53,357 nucleotides of DNA, from positions 1-53,357 of the forward strand of contig NZ_JABXKK010000042.1 of assembly GCF_017115045.1 (NCBI RefSeq), written 5' to 3'. Under the pieces are notes generated by a model. That model was not told the DNA's origin. It saw only the letters and a program-made list of their open reading frames with translations, and did no database searches. Numbering within the stretch: the stretch's first letter is position 1; every line of letters starts with the position of its first letter. The position numbers and the translations under genes are program-made. This document shows positions 9,002 to 18,052 of this stretch, piece by piece. This DNA is from Nostoc sp. NMS8. GTDB taxonomy: Bacteria; Cyanobacteriota; Cyanobacteriia; Cyanobacteriales; Nostocaceae.

Positions 9002-9400
9002 ATGAAACGCTATTGGTCGCGTTTGCTTGCGCTGGTTTTGGTTGTATCTATCGGCTTAATGGGTTGTTCTGGTAGTCCAGATAGTTTGACTGGGGATTAT
9101 CGTCAAGACACCTTGGCTGTGGTCAATATTATGAGACAAGCTTTGGATCTTTCACAAGATTCGCCAGACAAAGCAGCAGTTCAAACAGAAGCGCGTCAAA
9201 AAATTAATGACTTTTCCGCTCGCTACCAGCGAGTTAACTCTGTTTCTGGTCTTGGTTCCTTTACAACCATACGAACAGCCCTCAATTCCCTAGCTGGACA
9301 CTACAGTTCTTACCCAAATCGTCCTGTACCCGAAAAACTCAAAAATCGTCTAGAGAAGGAGTTAGAGCAGGTAGAGACGGCGCTGAAGCGTGGTGGTTAG
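9002..9400 (+). CDS. psb27: Photosystem II assembly lipoprotein Psb27
   Basis: Psb27 binds the lumenal side of CP43 in photosystem II assembly and repair intermediates and keeps the manganese cluster from being loaded too early. The protein (132 residues) has a lipoprotein signal peptide with lipobox LMGC and C22 as the lipid-modified cysteine. A four-helix domain with the family pattern follows: DYRQDTLAVVNIMRQAL, then a long helix ending in INDFSARYQR, a short linker with FTTIRTALNSLAGHY, and a C-terminal LEKELEQVETAL helix. A strong intrinsic terminator follows 28 bp after the stop. Confidence 0.92.
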   Translation: MKRYWSRLLALVLVVSIGLMGCSGSPDSLTGDYRQDTLAVVNIMRQALDLSQDSPDKAAVQTEARQKINDFSARYQRVNSVSGLGSFTTIRTALNSLAGHYSSYPNRPVPEKLKNRLEKELEQVETALKRGG

Positions 9401-9427
9401 CTATTAACTATTGCTTATTCCATCATC

Positions 9428-9464
9428 AATAGCCAAGAGTCAAAATTTTTGACTCTTGGCTATT
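9428..9464 (+). terminator. Intrinsic terminator after psb27
   Basis: A near-perfect palindrome: AATAGCCAAGAGTCAAAA pairs with TTTTGACTCTTGGCTATT. It forms a long stem with an AT-rich tip about 28 bp past the psb27 stop. The run of T lies within the stem rather than after it, so termination may be bidirectional or partial. Confidence 0.6.
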
Positions 9465-9508
9465 ATTGTCGAATTTATATAAACCTGAGCTTTTAATTTT
9501 TAACTATG

Positions 9509-9745
9509 TTAACGTGAGTCTCTGTTGGAGGCGCACCTTAATCATTGGTGTCAACTTAACATGAAAACAAGTCTAGAACTAGCTTTCAGATTGCCTCGTT
9601 CCCAGTCGGAGACTGGGAATGCTCGTCGTTGAGGCTCCGCCTCTCGAACTTGCGGCAGAGCCGCTTTTGAATTGCATTTCCAGCCGGAGGCTATAAACGA
9701 GGTTTTAAAGGAGTTTCAGCTTAAGTTGACACCAATGCACGTTAA
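9509..9745. repeat. MITE-like element with terminal inverted repeats
   Basis: The right end (9721-9745) is a 25-bp sequence whose inverse forms the left end in two pieces: TTAACGTG at 9509-9516 and the 17 bp at 9543-9559. The left copy is split by 26 bp (9517-9542) absent from the right copy. The interior holds smaller palindromes (CCCAGTCGGAGACTGGG; GAGGCTCCGCCTC; GCGGCAGAGCCGC) and no coding frame. This is the layout of a non-autonomous mobile repeat, or of a palindromic repeat common in Nostoc genomes. Confidence 0.6.
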
Positions 9746-10102
9746 TATAAGCCGATGCATTGGTATCAAAGTATATTGCCAAATTTAATTCACTACGAAT
9801 TAACGAAATACTGTATCTATGTAAAAAATATTACTATTTTTGTCAGATTTTCTCTAACTAAGGTAGGAGCAGAATCTAGCCAATAGTAGACTAAACTTGC
9901 CCTGTATTCAGGTATTCTCTAGCACCATTTATACGTTTATGTGTTTATAAAAGAATACGGCAACAGAAATATGTTCTTGGGAGTCTTAAAAAAATAGGTT
10001 TCAGAACCCTTGCTAGTTAAGTGTGTAATTATATACACATTTTCAATAGTTTTCTGATTTGGGATTGATTTGAAGTTTGAATTTGTTCATCTACTGCTAG
10101 GT
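9746..10102. other. Non-coding upstream region of the GHL10 gene
   Basis: AT-rich and without a plausible open frame. GATGCATTGGTATCAAAG near 9753 echoes the terminal repeat of the adjacent MITE-like element, so the element's edge may extend here. No recognisable promoter or RNA was found. Confidence 0.3.
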
Positions 10103-11599
10103 ATGTCTAACCGTCCCTTGAACTTTATAAGATCGATATTATTTTGGCGGCGCTTATTCGCTGTTGTTTTCACTAGTAGTTCGTTGCTTTCCAACTTTGG
10201 GAGCGAACCAGCAAGGGCGCAAGTGAGTGAGTATTGCCAGTTATCATCAGCGGCAGTGCAAGAAAAAGAAAGCTTACGTTTGTCAGCCCTTAAAGGCAAT
10301 GAAAATGCTCAAACGCGTTACCAAAATATGCTACAAGAGCAGGCACAGAAATTACAGGAGTGCCGGACTCGGACTTGGCCGCAAGTTCAAGCTATTTGGT
10401 TGCGCTTGTATCCTTGTGACATTCAGCCAGGAACAATCGATCAGATTATGGATCGGATTGTGAATCGTGGCTATAACCAAGTTTATGTAGAAGTATTTTA
10501 CGACGGGCAGGTTTTATTACCAGCAAAAGCTAATCCGACAGTTTGGCCTGCCGTGATTCGCACTCCAGGGGCAGAAAACACTGATATACTCGCCACAGCA
10601 ATTAAAAAAGGTCGGCAACGTGGTTTGAAAGTCTACGCCTGGATGTTTACCACAAATTTCGGCTATACTTACGCCCAGCGTCCAGATAGAGAAAGTGCGA
10701 TCGCTCGTAATGGCAAAGGTCAAACGAGTTTATATGTTGTAGACAACGGCTCTCAAGTATTTATCGACCCCTACAACTTGCAAGCAAAACGCGACTACTA
10801 TCAATTGGTACAAGAAATTTTGCGTCGTCGTCCAGATGGCTTGTTATTAGACTATGTGCGTTATCCTCGACAAGCTGGAAGTGATTCCATCGCCACTAAA
10901 GTTTCAGATTTATGGCTATTTACTCCTGCAACCCAAGAAGCTTTATTTAAACGGGCACAAAATTACAAAGGGCTGGAGTTGATTCGCCGCTTTTTGAGTA
11001 AGGGATTTGTCACTGGTGGAGATATAACCGAAGTCGATAAACTTTATCCCCAGGAAGGAGAACCCCTCTGGCAAGGACGCCCTCTTCCACCAGAAAAATC
11101 AATCCTGCCTGCAACCGATAGACAGCCGCTTTTACAATGGGAGTTGTGGCAGCTTGCCGTTGCCCACGCCATGCAAGGAATTCTAGATTTTGTCACCATC
11201 GCTAGTTACCCAGCAAAGCAGCAAGGTATTTCCACAGGAGTGGTATTTTTCCCAGATGGCAACCAAACTGTAGGACAAGGGTATGACTCCCGCTTGCAAC
11301 CTTGGGATCGGTTCCCCACTACATTAGAGTGGCATCCGATGGCTTATGGAAATTGCGGTGATGTTAGTTGTATTGTGTCGCAAGTGCAGCGGGTTTTGAG
11401 TATGGCAAAACCAGGTACACAGATTATCCCAGCTTTAGCTGGGAAATGGGGAGAATCCATCAGTAATCGTCCATCCCTAGAAGTACAAATGCAGGCACTC
11501 CGAAAATTTGCCCCCCAACTTAAGGGAGTGAGCCATTTTGCTTATTCTTGGCAATATCCTGAGAGTGATAGCGATCGCAAATTCTGCCGAGTTAAGTAG
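10103..11599 (+). CDS. Exported GHL10-type glycosyl-hydrolase-like protein
   Basis: A 498-residue secreted protein with an N-terminal signal peptide (cleavage after ARA, residues 37-39) and a TIM-barrel-like domain of the GHL10/DUF187 group. Diagnostic pieces are the strand-loop segment IVNRGYNQVYVEVFYDG, KGRQRGLKVYAWMF, and the family signature GLLLDYVRYP (about 247-255), which holds a catalytic-type aspartate. Family members are thought to act on cell-wall or extracellular glycans, but the substrate here is unknown. The frame is also open to a TTG at 10070; the ATG at 10103 is chosen because it gives a standard signal peptide length. Confidence 0.8.
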   Translation: MSNRPLNFIRSILFWRRLFAVVFTSSSLLSNFGSEPARAQVSEYCQLSSAAVQEKESLRLSALKGNENAQTRYQNMLQEQAQKLQECRTRTWPQVQAIWLRLYPCDIQPGTIDQIMDRIVNRGYNQVYVEVFYDGQVLLPAKANPTVWPAVIRTPGAENTDILATAIKKGRQRGLKVYAWMFTTNFGYTYAQRPDRESAIARNGKGQTSLYVVDNGSQVFIDPYNLQAKRDYYQLVQEILRRRPDGLLLDYVRYPRQAGSDSIATKVSDLWLFTPATQEALFKRAQNYKGLELIRRFLSKGFVTGGDITEVDKLYPQEGEPLWQGRPLPPEKSILPATDRQPLLQWELWQLAVAHAMQGILDFVTIASYPAKQQGISTGVVFFPDGNQTVGQGYDSRLQPWDRFPTTLEWHPMAYGNCGDVSCIVSQVQRVLSMAKPGTQIIPALAGKWGESISNRPSLEVQMQALRKFAPQLKGVSHFAYSWQYPESDSDRKFCRVK

Positions 11600-11709
11600 A
11601 CTTATTGTAGAAGTAATGAAGAGTGCTGAGTGTTGAGTAGCGAGTGCTGAGTATGGTTAAAAGGGGATTGAATTTCCCTTTCAACTTCTCAAATCACACG
11701 CAGTCATAA

Positions 11710-12336
11710 TTACGTATAGTGTGCCGCGAGTCGTTGGAATGCCGACGGTGCTGGATTATCTGCGAGGTGCTGGCGGATCACCTCAGCACACGCACCTGGG
11801 CTTAACAACGAGGTATCAACTTCCAGGTCATAGATGCCAGGGATGTGGACTTCACGTTGCCATAACTGAACCGGATGTGGTATCGGGGAGTCGGCTGTAC
11901 TTCCCACCTTCCACCCCGTTTTTTGTCGTCGTTCCATAATAATCTCGATGGGGCAGCGAACACCTACAAACAAAACCGGCAATCCGTTCAAACGTCGGGC
12001 ACTATCAGCCAGAATGCCCCGCTCCATTGCGTAGGCATCATGGTGTCCGACATCAACCACAACATTCAGACCCAAACGACTATGGGCGGCGATGGACTCA
12101 TACATAGCGCTGTACAGAATGGGAACCACGGGTTCAATATCCTGGCGTTCTCCCCCTGGACGCAGACCGATCCCAGGCAGGTATCGTGGGGGAGTCATTT
12201 GCATAAACCTATCGACACCCAAGTTCATCCATAGACCATCAAATGTCTCCTGGATAACTGCGACAATGCTTGATTTACCCGATCGCGGGACACCATTCAG
12301 GATGATAATCTGTCCTAGTTCCCGTGTCTGCCCCAT
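11710..12336 (-). CDS. Chloramphenicol phosphotransferase-like P-loop kinase
   Basis: A 208-residue protein of the CPT family, which transfers phosphate from ATP to the 3-hydroxyl of chloramphenicol in Streptomyces. The Walker A motif is GVPRSGKSS (15-23). The segment LGVDRFM contains D42 at the place of the catalytic aspartate of the Streptomyces enzyme. VVVDVGHHD (92-100) and GVRCPIEIIMERR follow the family order. Many cyanobacterial members probably act on other small molecules, so antibiotic resistance should not be assumed. The DNA is richer in G+C than the flanks and lacks local codon habits, which suggests acquisition by transfer. AGGAG lies 6 nt before the ATG. Confidence 0.82.
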   Translation of the reverse strand: MGQTRELGQIIILNGVPRSGKSSIVAVIQETFDGLWMNLGVDRFMQMTPPRYLPGIGLRPGGERQDIEPVVPILYSAMYESIAAHSRLGLNVVVDVGHHDAYAMERGILADSARRLNGLPVLFVGVRCPIEIIMERRQKTGWKVGSTADSPIPHPVQLWQREVHIPGIYDLEVDTSLLSPGACAEVIRQHLADNPAPSAFQRLAAHYT

Positions 12337-12405
12337 AATCGCTCCTCGCGTTCTTGATAATTCCAGTTCATATAGTTAGCACGATTCAATCCCCAGTCCG
12401 CAAAC

Positions 12406-13002
12406 TCAACTTAAAGCTAAGTCTTCTGGTGTATTACAGTTAAACAGCATTTCGGGTTCTGCCAAGGGCAAAACTTCTACCGGATATTGCCGCAACCACT
12501 GCTGAAACGATCGCCCCCCTTGGTTGATAAACTCTAAAAGTTGTGGCAAACAACGGCGGCGATAGAAACCACACAGAGGTTCCCAACCTTTGGGATGATG
12601 AGTTAAAGCTGCGATCGCATTATCTCCTACATCATCAAGTCTAGTTACCCATTCTTGCAACACCTCAACCCGCAATCTCGGTAAATCGCAAGCTAGCGAC
12701 AGCACCCATTCTGTCTGTACTTGCTCTAATCCTTGAGCAAATCCAACTAAAGGCCCGTGGGCGAGGGATTCGCCAGATAAAGGTACTTCTCGGATAAATT
12801 GACAACCAGGTAAAAGCAAATCTTGATAGCGTTCTGGCCAGGGAGTGACAATATAAATAGTATCTGCACAACCTTTGGCGATCGCACAAACTCGTTGCAA
12901 CAACGGCACTCCTTGAATGGGAATCAAGGCTTTGTCTTGACCCATGCGAGAACTTTTACCGCCAGCTAATACAATTGCGGTTAATTCGCTTCGGTTCTTC
13001 AT
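12406..13002 (-). CDS. mobA: Molybdenum cofactor guanylyltransferase
   Basis: MobA links GMP to molybdopterin to give the MGD cofactor, which nitrate reductase and related enzymes require. The 198-residue protein has the nucleotide-binding signature LAGGKSSRMGQDKALI (12-27, with K24) and a metal-binding SLACDLP segment at mid-length. It ends with the typical NCNTPEDL motif. Length and order match the family. It lies 69 bp upstream of the CPT-like gene on the same strand; a shared transcript is possible but without functional logic. Confidence 0.93.
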   Translation of the reverse strand: MKNRSELTAIVLAGGKSSRMGQDKALIPIQGVPLLQRVCAIAKGCADTIYIVTPWPERYQDLLLPGCQFIREVPLSGESLAHGPLVGFAQGLEQVQTEWVLSLACDLPRLRVEVLQEWVTRLDDVGDNAIAALTHHPKGWEPLCGFYRRRCLPQLLEFINQGGRSFQQWLRQYPVEVLPLAEPEMLFNCNTPEDLALS

Positions 13003-13123
13003 AGTTATACATCGAATTTAGTTCTAAGGACTAAGTGCAGAATTTTGTAAGTTCGTAGCGAATTCCCTTAAAAAAACTCTGCGTACCTCTGCGCTTTCCT
13101 CTGCGTCCCTCTGCGTTTAAAAA

Positions 13124-15181
13124 TCATCCTCTATTCTGACTTTTCTCTACTTGCTGCCATAAATGCTCTAAACTTTCTGCTGGTGCAAGGCACTTCAAAC
13201 CTTGACAAACTAATCCAACGCTTCCCTCTGGTAAATCAGATATGATGGCAAACACAGCCGCCGGCAGAAACTTGGGGATCAGCGAGTTTATTTGCTCAGT
13301 TGTACTGCGAATCAAGGTAGAGTTACGATACCAATCTAAAGCTGTAAATAAACTAGGACAAGCTTGGGGAGCGCGATGCATTACGCTCTTAAAAGCTTTT
13401 AAACCAAGTTCCGCTAAATCTAAATAATCTAGATTATCGGTGAGTAGGGCGAGACGGACAAGGTTAGCGATCGCAACTCCATTAGCTGATGGTGTCGCAT
13501 TATCTGCGTAACTACGTTCTCTGACAATTAAATCTTGACTAAAATCGCGTGATGTGTTACTATAACCACCTAATTCTACACTCCAGAGAAATTCGTTGAA
13601 TTGATCTTGGATAGCGATCGCATTTTCTAACCATTGCTCCTGCTCAGGGTTGGAAGCTTGTAAATCAAGCAGAGCTTTAATAAACAAAGCGTAATCTTCA
13701 GACTGAGCTAAAACACTTGGTTCTCCTTGATAGTTGAGTCGCTGAAAACGCCCATCTACAAATTGATTTTCCAAGATAAAATTCGCTGCTCGTGCTGCTA
13801 ATTCCAGATACAAAGGTTCTTGGAAAACGCCAGCAGCCTTAGCCAGACCGGAAATCATCAAGCTATTCCAGGCGACAATCATCTTCGTATCTGTCACCGA
13901 AGGAATGCGACCCGACCAATTAGTGGTTTTTGCTTCCTGGTTGTTACGAGCAGGGGGAAAAGTTTCTAGTGACTCAGAACTAACACCATAACGAGCGGTA
14001 AACAGCTTACTAAGCGAAGTTTCTAGCGTTGCACTCAGTTTGCCAGAATTCCTTCTTTGCAAAACATTACGTCCTTCAAAGTTGCCGCTAGAGGTAACAG
14101 TAAATTGCTGTTGTAATTCCGTTAATTCTTCAGGTGTTAACAGTTGTTGTAATTCGCTGTAACTCCAAACATAAAAAGCTCCTTCTTCTGGTTCTACTGC
14201 CGTGGGTTGGGTGAAGCTATCGGCATCTTGAGAAGCATAGAAGTAACCTTCAGGCGCAGTCATTTCCCGCTTTAGCCATTGTACAGTACCAGCGATCGCC
14301 CTTTCAAAGGCTGGCTCTTGTACTCCGGCACTCCATAAAGAAGCCAGATACTCCACAATCTGTCCATTGTCGTAGAGCATCTTTTCAAAATGCGGTACTG
14401 TCCAAGTTGGGTCAACAGTATAGCGATGAAAACCACCGCCTACATGGTCATAAATACCTCCCAGGGCTAAGTCTAGTCCTCGCTGGGTACAAACTTGCTT
14501 GCCATCATAGCGAGATTCAAAATTAAATCGAGTTCCCCGCAGTGCTAATTCTGTGTAGGGAATCATCGGAAAGCTATTGCCAGATTGACTAGGAGTAATT
14601 ATGCCTGTACTAGTTTCCCAACCTTGGCGGAGTAATTCATGGTCTTCAAGCTCATCTGTTGTACCGTCTTGCAACACCGCAGACGTGAGCAGAGACTCAA
14701 CAATCAAGGCTTTGCGTTGCTGTAAATCTGCTTTTTCTGTATCGTAATAACGGCGAAGAGCTTGCAAGACTTGCAAAAATCCCGGACGACCATAGCGCGG
14801 GTCTACAGGGAAATAAGTACCAGCGTAAAACGGCACTAAATCTTCTGGAGAAAGAAAAATATTTAAAGGCCAACCACCTTGACCGCTCATCATCTGCAAA
14901 GCCTGCATATAGATGCTATCAAGGTCAGGTCTTTCTTCCCTGTCTACTTTGATGGGAAGATAATTGGCATTCATGTAGTCAGCGATCGCAATATCAGAAA
15001 AAGCCTCGCCTTCCATGACAGTACACCAGTGACAACTAGAATAGCCAATGGAGAGAAAAATCGGTTTATTTTGCGCCCTTGCAGTTGCAAGTGCTTCGTC
15101 ACACCAAGGCCACCAATCAATGGGGTTTTCGGCGTGTTTACGGAGATAGAGGCTCTTAGCTTCAGCAAGGCGATTAGTCAT
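13124..15181 (-). CDS. DUF255 (YyaL/SPATA20-like) thioredoxin-fold protein
   Basis: A 685-residue protein with an N-terminal thioredoxin-like domain and a C-terminal alpha/alpha-toroid domain resembling N-acylglucosamine 2-epimerases. The first domain opens with [15 protein letters not shown] and carries the pair C50-x2-C53 (SSCHWC), followed by DREERPDLD and [13 protein letters not shown], all hallmarks of the family. The molecular function is not established; redox or glycan roles have been proposed. The ATG at 15179-15181 is preferred over a TTG four codons upstream. The protein is slightly shorter than many relatives but complete. Confidence 0.87.
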   Translation of the reverse strand: MTNRLAEAKSLYLRKHAENPIDWWPWCDEALATARAQNKPIFLSIGYSSCHWCTVMEGEAFSDIAIADYMNANYLPIKVDREERPDLDSIYMQALQMMSGQGGWPLNIFLSPEDLVPFYAGTYFPVDPRYGRPGFLQVLQALRRYYDTEKADLQQRKALIVESLLTSAVLQDGTTDELEDHELLRQGWETSTGIITPSQSGNSFPMIPYTELALRGTRFNFESRYDGKQVCTQRGLDLALGGIYDHVGGGFHRYTVDPTWTVPHFEKMLYDNGQIVEYLASLWSAGVQEPAFERAIAGTVQWLKREMTAPEGYFYASQDADSFTQPTAVEPEEGAFYVWSYSELQQLLTPEELTELQQQFTVTSSGNFEGRNVLQRRNSGKLSATLETSLSKLFTARYGVSSESLETFPPARNNQEAKTTNWSGRIPSVTDTKMIVAWNSLMISGLAKAAGVFQEPLYLELAARAANFILENQFVDGRFQRLNYQGEPSVLAQSEDYALFIKALLDLQASNPEQEQWLENAIAIQDQFNEFLWSVELGGYSNTSRDFSQDLIVRERSYADNATPSANGVAIANLVRLALLTDNLDYLDLAELGLKAFKSVMHRAPQACPSLFTALDWYRNSTLIRSTTEQINSLIPKFLPAAVFAIISDLPEGSVGLVCQGLKCLAPAESLEHLWQQVEKSQNRG

Positions 15182-15433
15182 GATCAAACGCAAATAGTTG
15201 CCTTCTTTGCTCAGTCTAGCCTGTTCCCAAGGGTGTTAGCCTAGACGGCTATCTACATAAGCAAGAAACCCTTGAGTTAGAAGGTAGCACTGGTTTTGAT
15301 ATCGCCTAAGTAAGTTTATGCAAAAAATTACAGGTTTGTAGTCAGCCAGCACTGACTACAAGGCAATAATCATTTAGATAACTGGGTTTATTTGCGCCGA
15401 CTTACTTACACCTGTGCAACTTATGAAACATTC

Positions 15434-15589
15434 TTATTGAAAAGATCGCAACAGCAAGCTAACAATATTTGGTGGCGTTTCTTGCATAGGTGATGCTGTC
15501 TTTGTCTGAATCAAAGTATTTGGGCTAAGTCCTGCTATCAGATGGAGCAAGAAGGTGATGAGGGCGGCTTGTATAAGTTTTTCTAGCAT
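15434..15589 (-). CDS. Small hypothetical protein, one hydrophobic helix (51 aa)
   Basis: A short open frame from ATG (15587-15589) to TAA (15434-15436). The first 22 residues form an amphipathic-to-hydrophobic helix (MLEKLIQAALITFLLHLIAG); the rest is polar and ends LLLRSFQ. A purine run AGAGAGA precedes the ATG by about 7 nt. No family is recognised. The start, ribosome site and hydrophobic N-terminus together make it a better candidate than chance, but coding status is uncertain without homologues. Confidence 0.35.
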   Translation of the reverse strand: MLEKLIQAALITFLLHLIAGLSPNTLIQTKTASPMQETPPNIVSLLLRSFQ

Positions 15590-16112
15590 GGCACGTCTCT
15601 CTCTGAGTGGATAGCATTTTCAATTAGGACTAGTTATTCTAAATACACCTCGTACTATCGACTTACCGAATCTAACAAAAATAACTTGATAATTGCGGAG
15701 GGAAATCCTAAAAAAATGTTTAAAATGTTACCGAAAATTAACATAATTCCCTAAGCAAGTCGGGTAGTAATGGCGCTCCGGGACTAGGGACTGGGGACTA
15801 GGAAGAGTTTTTTCTCTAGGAGACGCTACGCGAACAAAACTTGGGTAGTGGTCTGAATCCCCGAACAATTTTCCCAGTCCCCAGTCCCTAATCCACAGCC
15901 CCTTTTTAAATCGGGATATCTTCTTAGACAGCTTTTGCCGCTAAAAAGTGCCCTTAAAAGTTGAATCCATTGCAAAATGTGCTTTTACTCCCTCGTTGGA
16001 TAAGGCAGAATGGGAAAGATTTACTTTTATCTACCTGGGAATAGTAGAGATAAACCCCAGTTTCGTGCCGCCACCGATAAAATGTATTTAAAGTAGCCAC
16101 AAACACGCTTCC
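15590..16112. other. Non-coding stretch upstream of clpP with Nostoc-type repeats
   Basis: Between about 15780 and 15900 lie GGGACTAGGGACTGGGGACTAGG and its inverse CCCAGTCCCCAGTCCC, separated by GGAGACGCTACGCGAAC. These are dispersed repeats that can fold into a large hairpin. The rest is AT-rich leader sequence for clpP. No RNA gene was recognised. Confidence 0.4.
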
Positions 16113-16724
16113 ATGATTCCTATCGTTATTGAACAATCGGGTCGAGGTGAACGCGCCTTTGACATCTACTCACGGCTGTTACGTGAGCGCATCATCTTTT
16201 TGGGACAACAAGTTGATAACAATATTGCCAACTTGATTGTTGCCCAACTGCTGTATTTGGATGCTGAAGACCCGGAGAAAGACATTTATATGTACATCAA
16301 TTCTCCCGGTGGTTCGGTGACGGCTGGTATGGGCATTTTTGACACTATGAAACATATTCGCCCTGATGTCTGTACAATTTGTACCGGATTGGCGGCGAGT
16401 ATGGGCGCTTTCCTCCTCAGCGCGGGTGCTAAGGGTAAGCGGATGAGTCTACCCCATTCTCGGATTATGATTCATCAACCTCTAGGCGGCGCTCAAGGAC
16501 AGGCGACTGATATTGAAATTCAGGCGCGGGAAATTTTGTACCACAAGAAGCGGCTAAACGACTATTTAGCTGACCATACAGGTCAACCAATTGAGCGGAT
16601 TGCTGAAGATACTGAACGTGACTTTTTCATGTCGCCAGAGGAAGCCAGGGAATACGGTTTGATTGACCAAGTGATTGACCGTCACGCCGCCGGTAGCCGT
16701 CCAGCCGTTGCGGTTCTTAATTAA
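16113..16724 (+). CDS. clpP: ATP-dependent Clp protease proteolytic subunit
   Basis: ClpP forms the barrel-shaped serine peptidase that degrades proteins unfolded by ClpC/ClpX. The 203-residue sequence carries the complete catalytic triad S96 (GLAASMGAF), H121 (IMIHQPLGG) and D170 ([12 protein letters not shown]), as well as the [12 protein letters not shown] loop. Cyanobacteria have several clpP genes; this one keeps the full triad and so is not the inactive ClpR. No obvious ribosome site precedes the ATG. A terminator lies about 50 bp after the stop, so it is probably monocistronic. Confidence 0.95.
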   Translation: MIPIVIEQSGRGERAFDIYSRLLRERIIFLGQQVDNNIANLIVAQLLYLDAEDPEKDIYMYINSPGGSVTAGMGIFDTMKHIRPDVCTICTGLAASMGAFLLSAGAKGKRMSLPHSRIMIHQPLGGAQGQATDIEIQAREILYHKKRLNDYLADHTGQPIERIAEDTERDFFMSPEEAREYGLIDQVIDRHAAGSRPAVAVLN

Positions 16725-16775
16725 TAGTCACGATTGTAAATGATGATTTACCACTTTAAATTCTCTTAAACCACA

Positions 16776-16813
16776 AAAATAACCCCTCTTTACTTATGAA
16801 GAGGGGTTATTTT
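16776..16813 (+). terminator. Intrinsic terminator after clpP
   Basis: The stem AAAATAACCCCTCTT (16776-16790) pairs with AAGAGGGGTTATTTT (16799-16813) round an 8-nt loop and ends in a T run: a textbook intrinsic terminator, which could work in both directions. Confidence 0.85.
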
Positions 16814-16865
16814 GGGAATGGATGGTCTGCTCAAGTACTTAATACCGATTTGGACAAATGAATAA

Positions 16866-17080
16866 CTAAAATCCCGCTATTGGGTTTGGCTGAGATTGTA
16901 AGTATTTGAGGAATTCATGTAATTCTTCTTCAGTAAGCAAAGTACGCGATCGCTTACCGTAGACTTTAATCAGATGTTCTCGTCCCTGTTCTGGTGTCCA
17001 GTTTAAACGCTGAAGTTCGACATCTGTTTTAGCATTGAGCAATTACTTCAGAAAAATTCACAGTTTCCATAGCTTCGTTA
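16866..17080 (-). pseudogene. Decayed duplicate of the 3' end of the neighbouring gene
   Basis: About 200 bp closely match the 3' end of the gene at 17165-18052 in the same orientation: the stop region, FGAIPNPQSQ read backwards, and the TYGKRxR and LNWTPEQGREHLIK segments. Near 17035 the fragment has a 7-bp insertion relative to the intact gene, which breaks the frame, and similarity fades by about 17080. No start codon or upstream part is present. It is a partial tandem duplication, now a gene relic. Confidence 0.8.
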
Positions 17081-17103
17081 CTGTTTCAAGAGCCTATGTT
17101 ATT

Positions 17104-17163
17104 AGTCATTAGTCCTTACAAATGACTAATGACCAATGACAAATGACAAATGACAAATGACTA
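17104..17163. repeat. Short tandem heptanucleotide repeat (AAATGAC type)
   Basis: Successive units of AATGACT, AATGACC and AAATGAC fill the space between the gene relic and the intact gene. Such heptamer repeats are widespread in heterocystous cyanobacteria. The tract may have helped the adjacent duplication through slippage or recombination. Confidence 0.75.
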
Positions 17164-17164
17164 A

Positions 17165-18052
17165 TCAAAATCCCGCTATTGGGTCTGGCTGCGATTGTAA
17201 GTATTTGAGGAATCCGTGTAATTCTTCTTCAGTAAGCAAAGTACGCCCTCGCTTACCGTAGGTTTTAATCAGATGCTCCCGTCCCTGGTCTGGTGTCCAG
17301 TTTAAACGCTGAAGTTCGACATCTGTTTTGGCAATTACATCTGATAAATCCACAGGTTCAGCTTTCTTGTTTCTCTTTCCTTTCCCTGATGGGGTGGCGA
17401 CATTTTCTTGAGGGCTGTAACTCCGGGGTGTAAATGGTGTGACATTATTGGCAGAAATTGCTGGAAAGGTTTGATTTTCTAACTGGTTATCAAAGGTTAT
17501 TTCCAAGCTTTCAACTGGAGGATCAAATTCTAGCTCCTGGTTGGCAGTCACAGGAAAGTTTTGACTTAAATTCTGGCTATAGGTATCGTCATTTAGGGGC
17601 GCAGCATTGCTGTATCCATACTGTTCGTTACTGCTTGTTACTACTTCTGGTTTGATGTTCAGTCCTTTGGAGGGCGGCGTAGATATTTCTTTGTCGCTGA
17701 CTGCTGACCACTGATTACTAACAAACTCCTCATCTTTTACAGAGGAATAGGCAGCAGGCTCATTTAATCCTACTTTGGTATTCAAGGAAGGGTTTTGCTG
17801 CGCTGGGGAAACTGGATTTGAGGTAAATGCCACTGATTCCTGTAGCGCATTATTAATACCCAAAACTATCAACGCCCTGGTTCTGGCTTGGTCTTCTGCT
17901 GCTTCTACTGTTTCGGCTGCTGCCATACCCGTAGCACGGGTTACGCCTTCAATTTGCACGCTTGCCCGAACAATATATTTTCCTTGAAAAATTTGCACTA
18001 ATTCAGAAATCAGACTACCTTTGGGATACAAGCTCTGGAATTGAGCCAACAT
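17165..18052 (-). CDS. Cyanobacterial conserved hypothetical, possible DNA-annealing type
   Basis: A 295-residue protein with two ordered ends joined by a low-complexity middle (about 90-225, rich in S, N, P and Q). The N-terminal part includes YIVRASVQIEGVTRATGMAA followed by ETVEAAEDQARTRALIVLG. This beta-hairpin-plus-acidic-helix pattern is loosely reminiscent of Rad52-type single-strand annealing proteins. The C-terminal 55 residues (LNWTPDQGREHLIKTYGKR, then LLTEEELHGFLKYL) form a compact helical module like those appended to recombination proteins. Both resemblances are inference, and no catalytic residues were identified. A decayed copy of its 3' end lies just downstream. Confidence 0.5.
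   Translation of the reverse strand: MLAQFQSLYPKGSLISELVQIFQGKYIVRASVQIEGVTRATGMAAAETVEAAEDQARTRALIVLGINNALQESVAFTSNPVSPAQQNPSLNTKVGLNEPAAYSSVKDEEFVSNQWSAVSDKEISTPPSKGLNIKPEVVTSSNEQYGYSNAAPLNDDTYSQNLSQNFPVTANQELEFDPPVESLEITFDNQLENQTFPAISANNVTPFTPRSYSPQENVATPSGKGKRNKKAEPVDLSDVIAKTDVELQRLNWTPDQGREHLIKTYGKRGRTLLTEEELHGFLKYLQSQPDPIAGF

Noticed and set aside
11721..12379. Plus-strand frames opposite the CPT-like gene
   Set aside because: They are shadows of a real kinase gene with intact motifs on the minus strand; the G+C-rich DNA has few stop codons.
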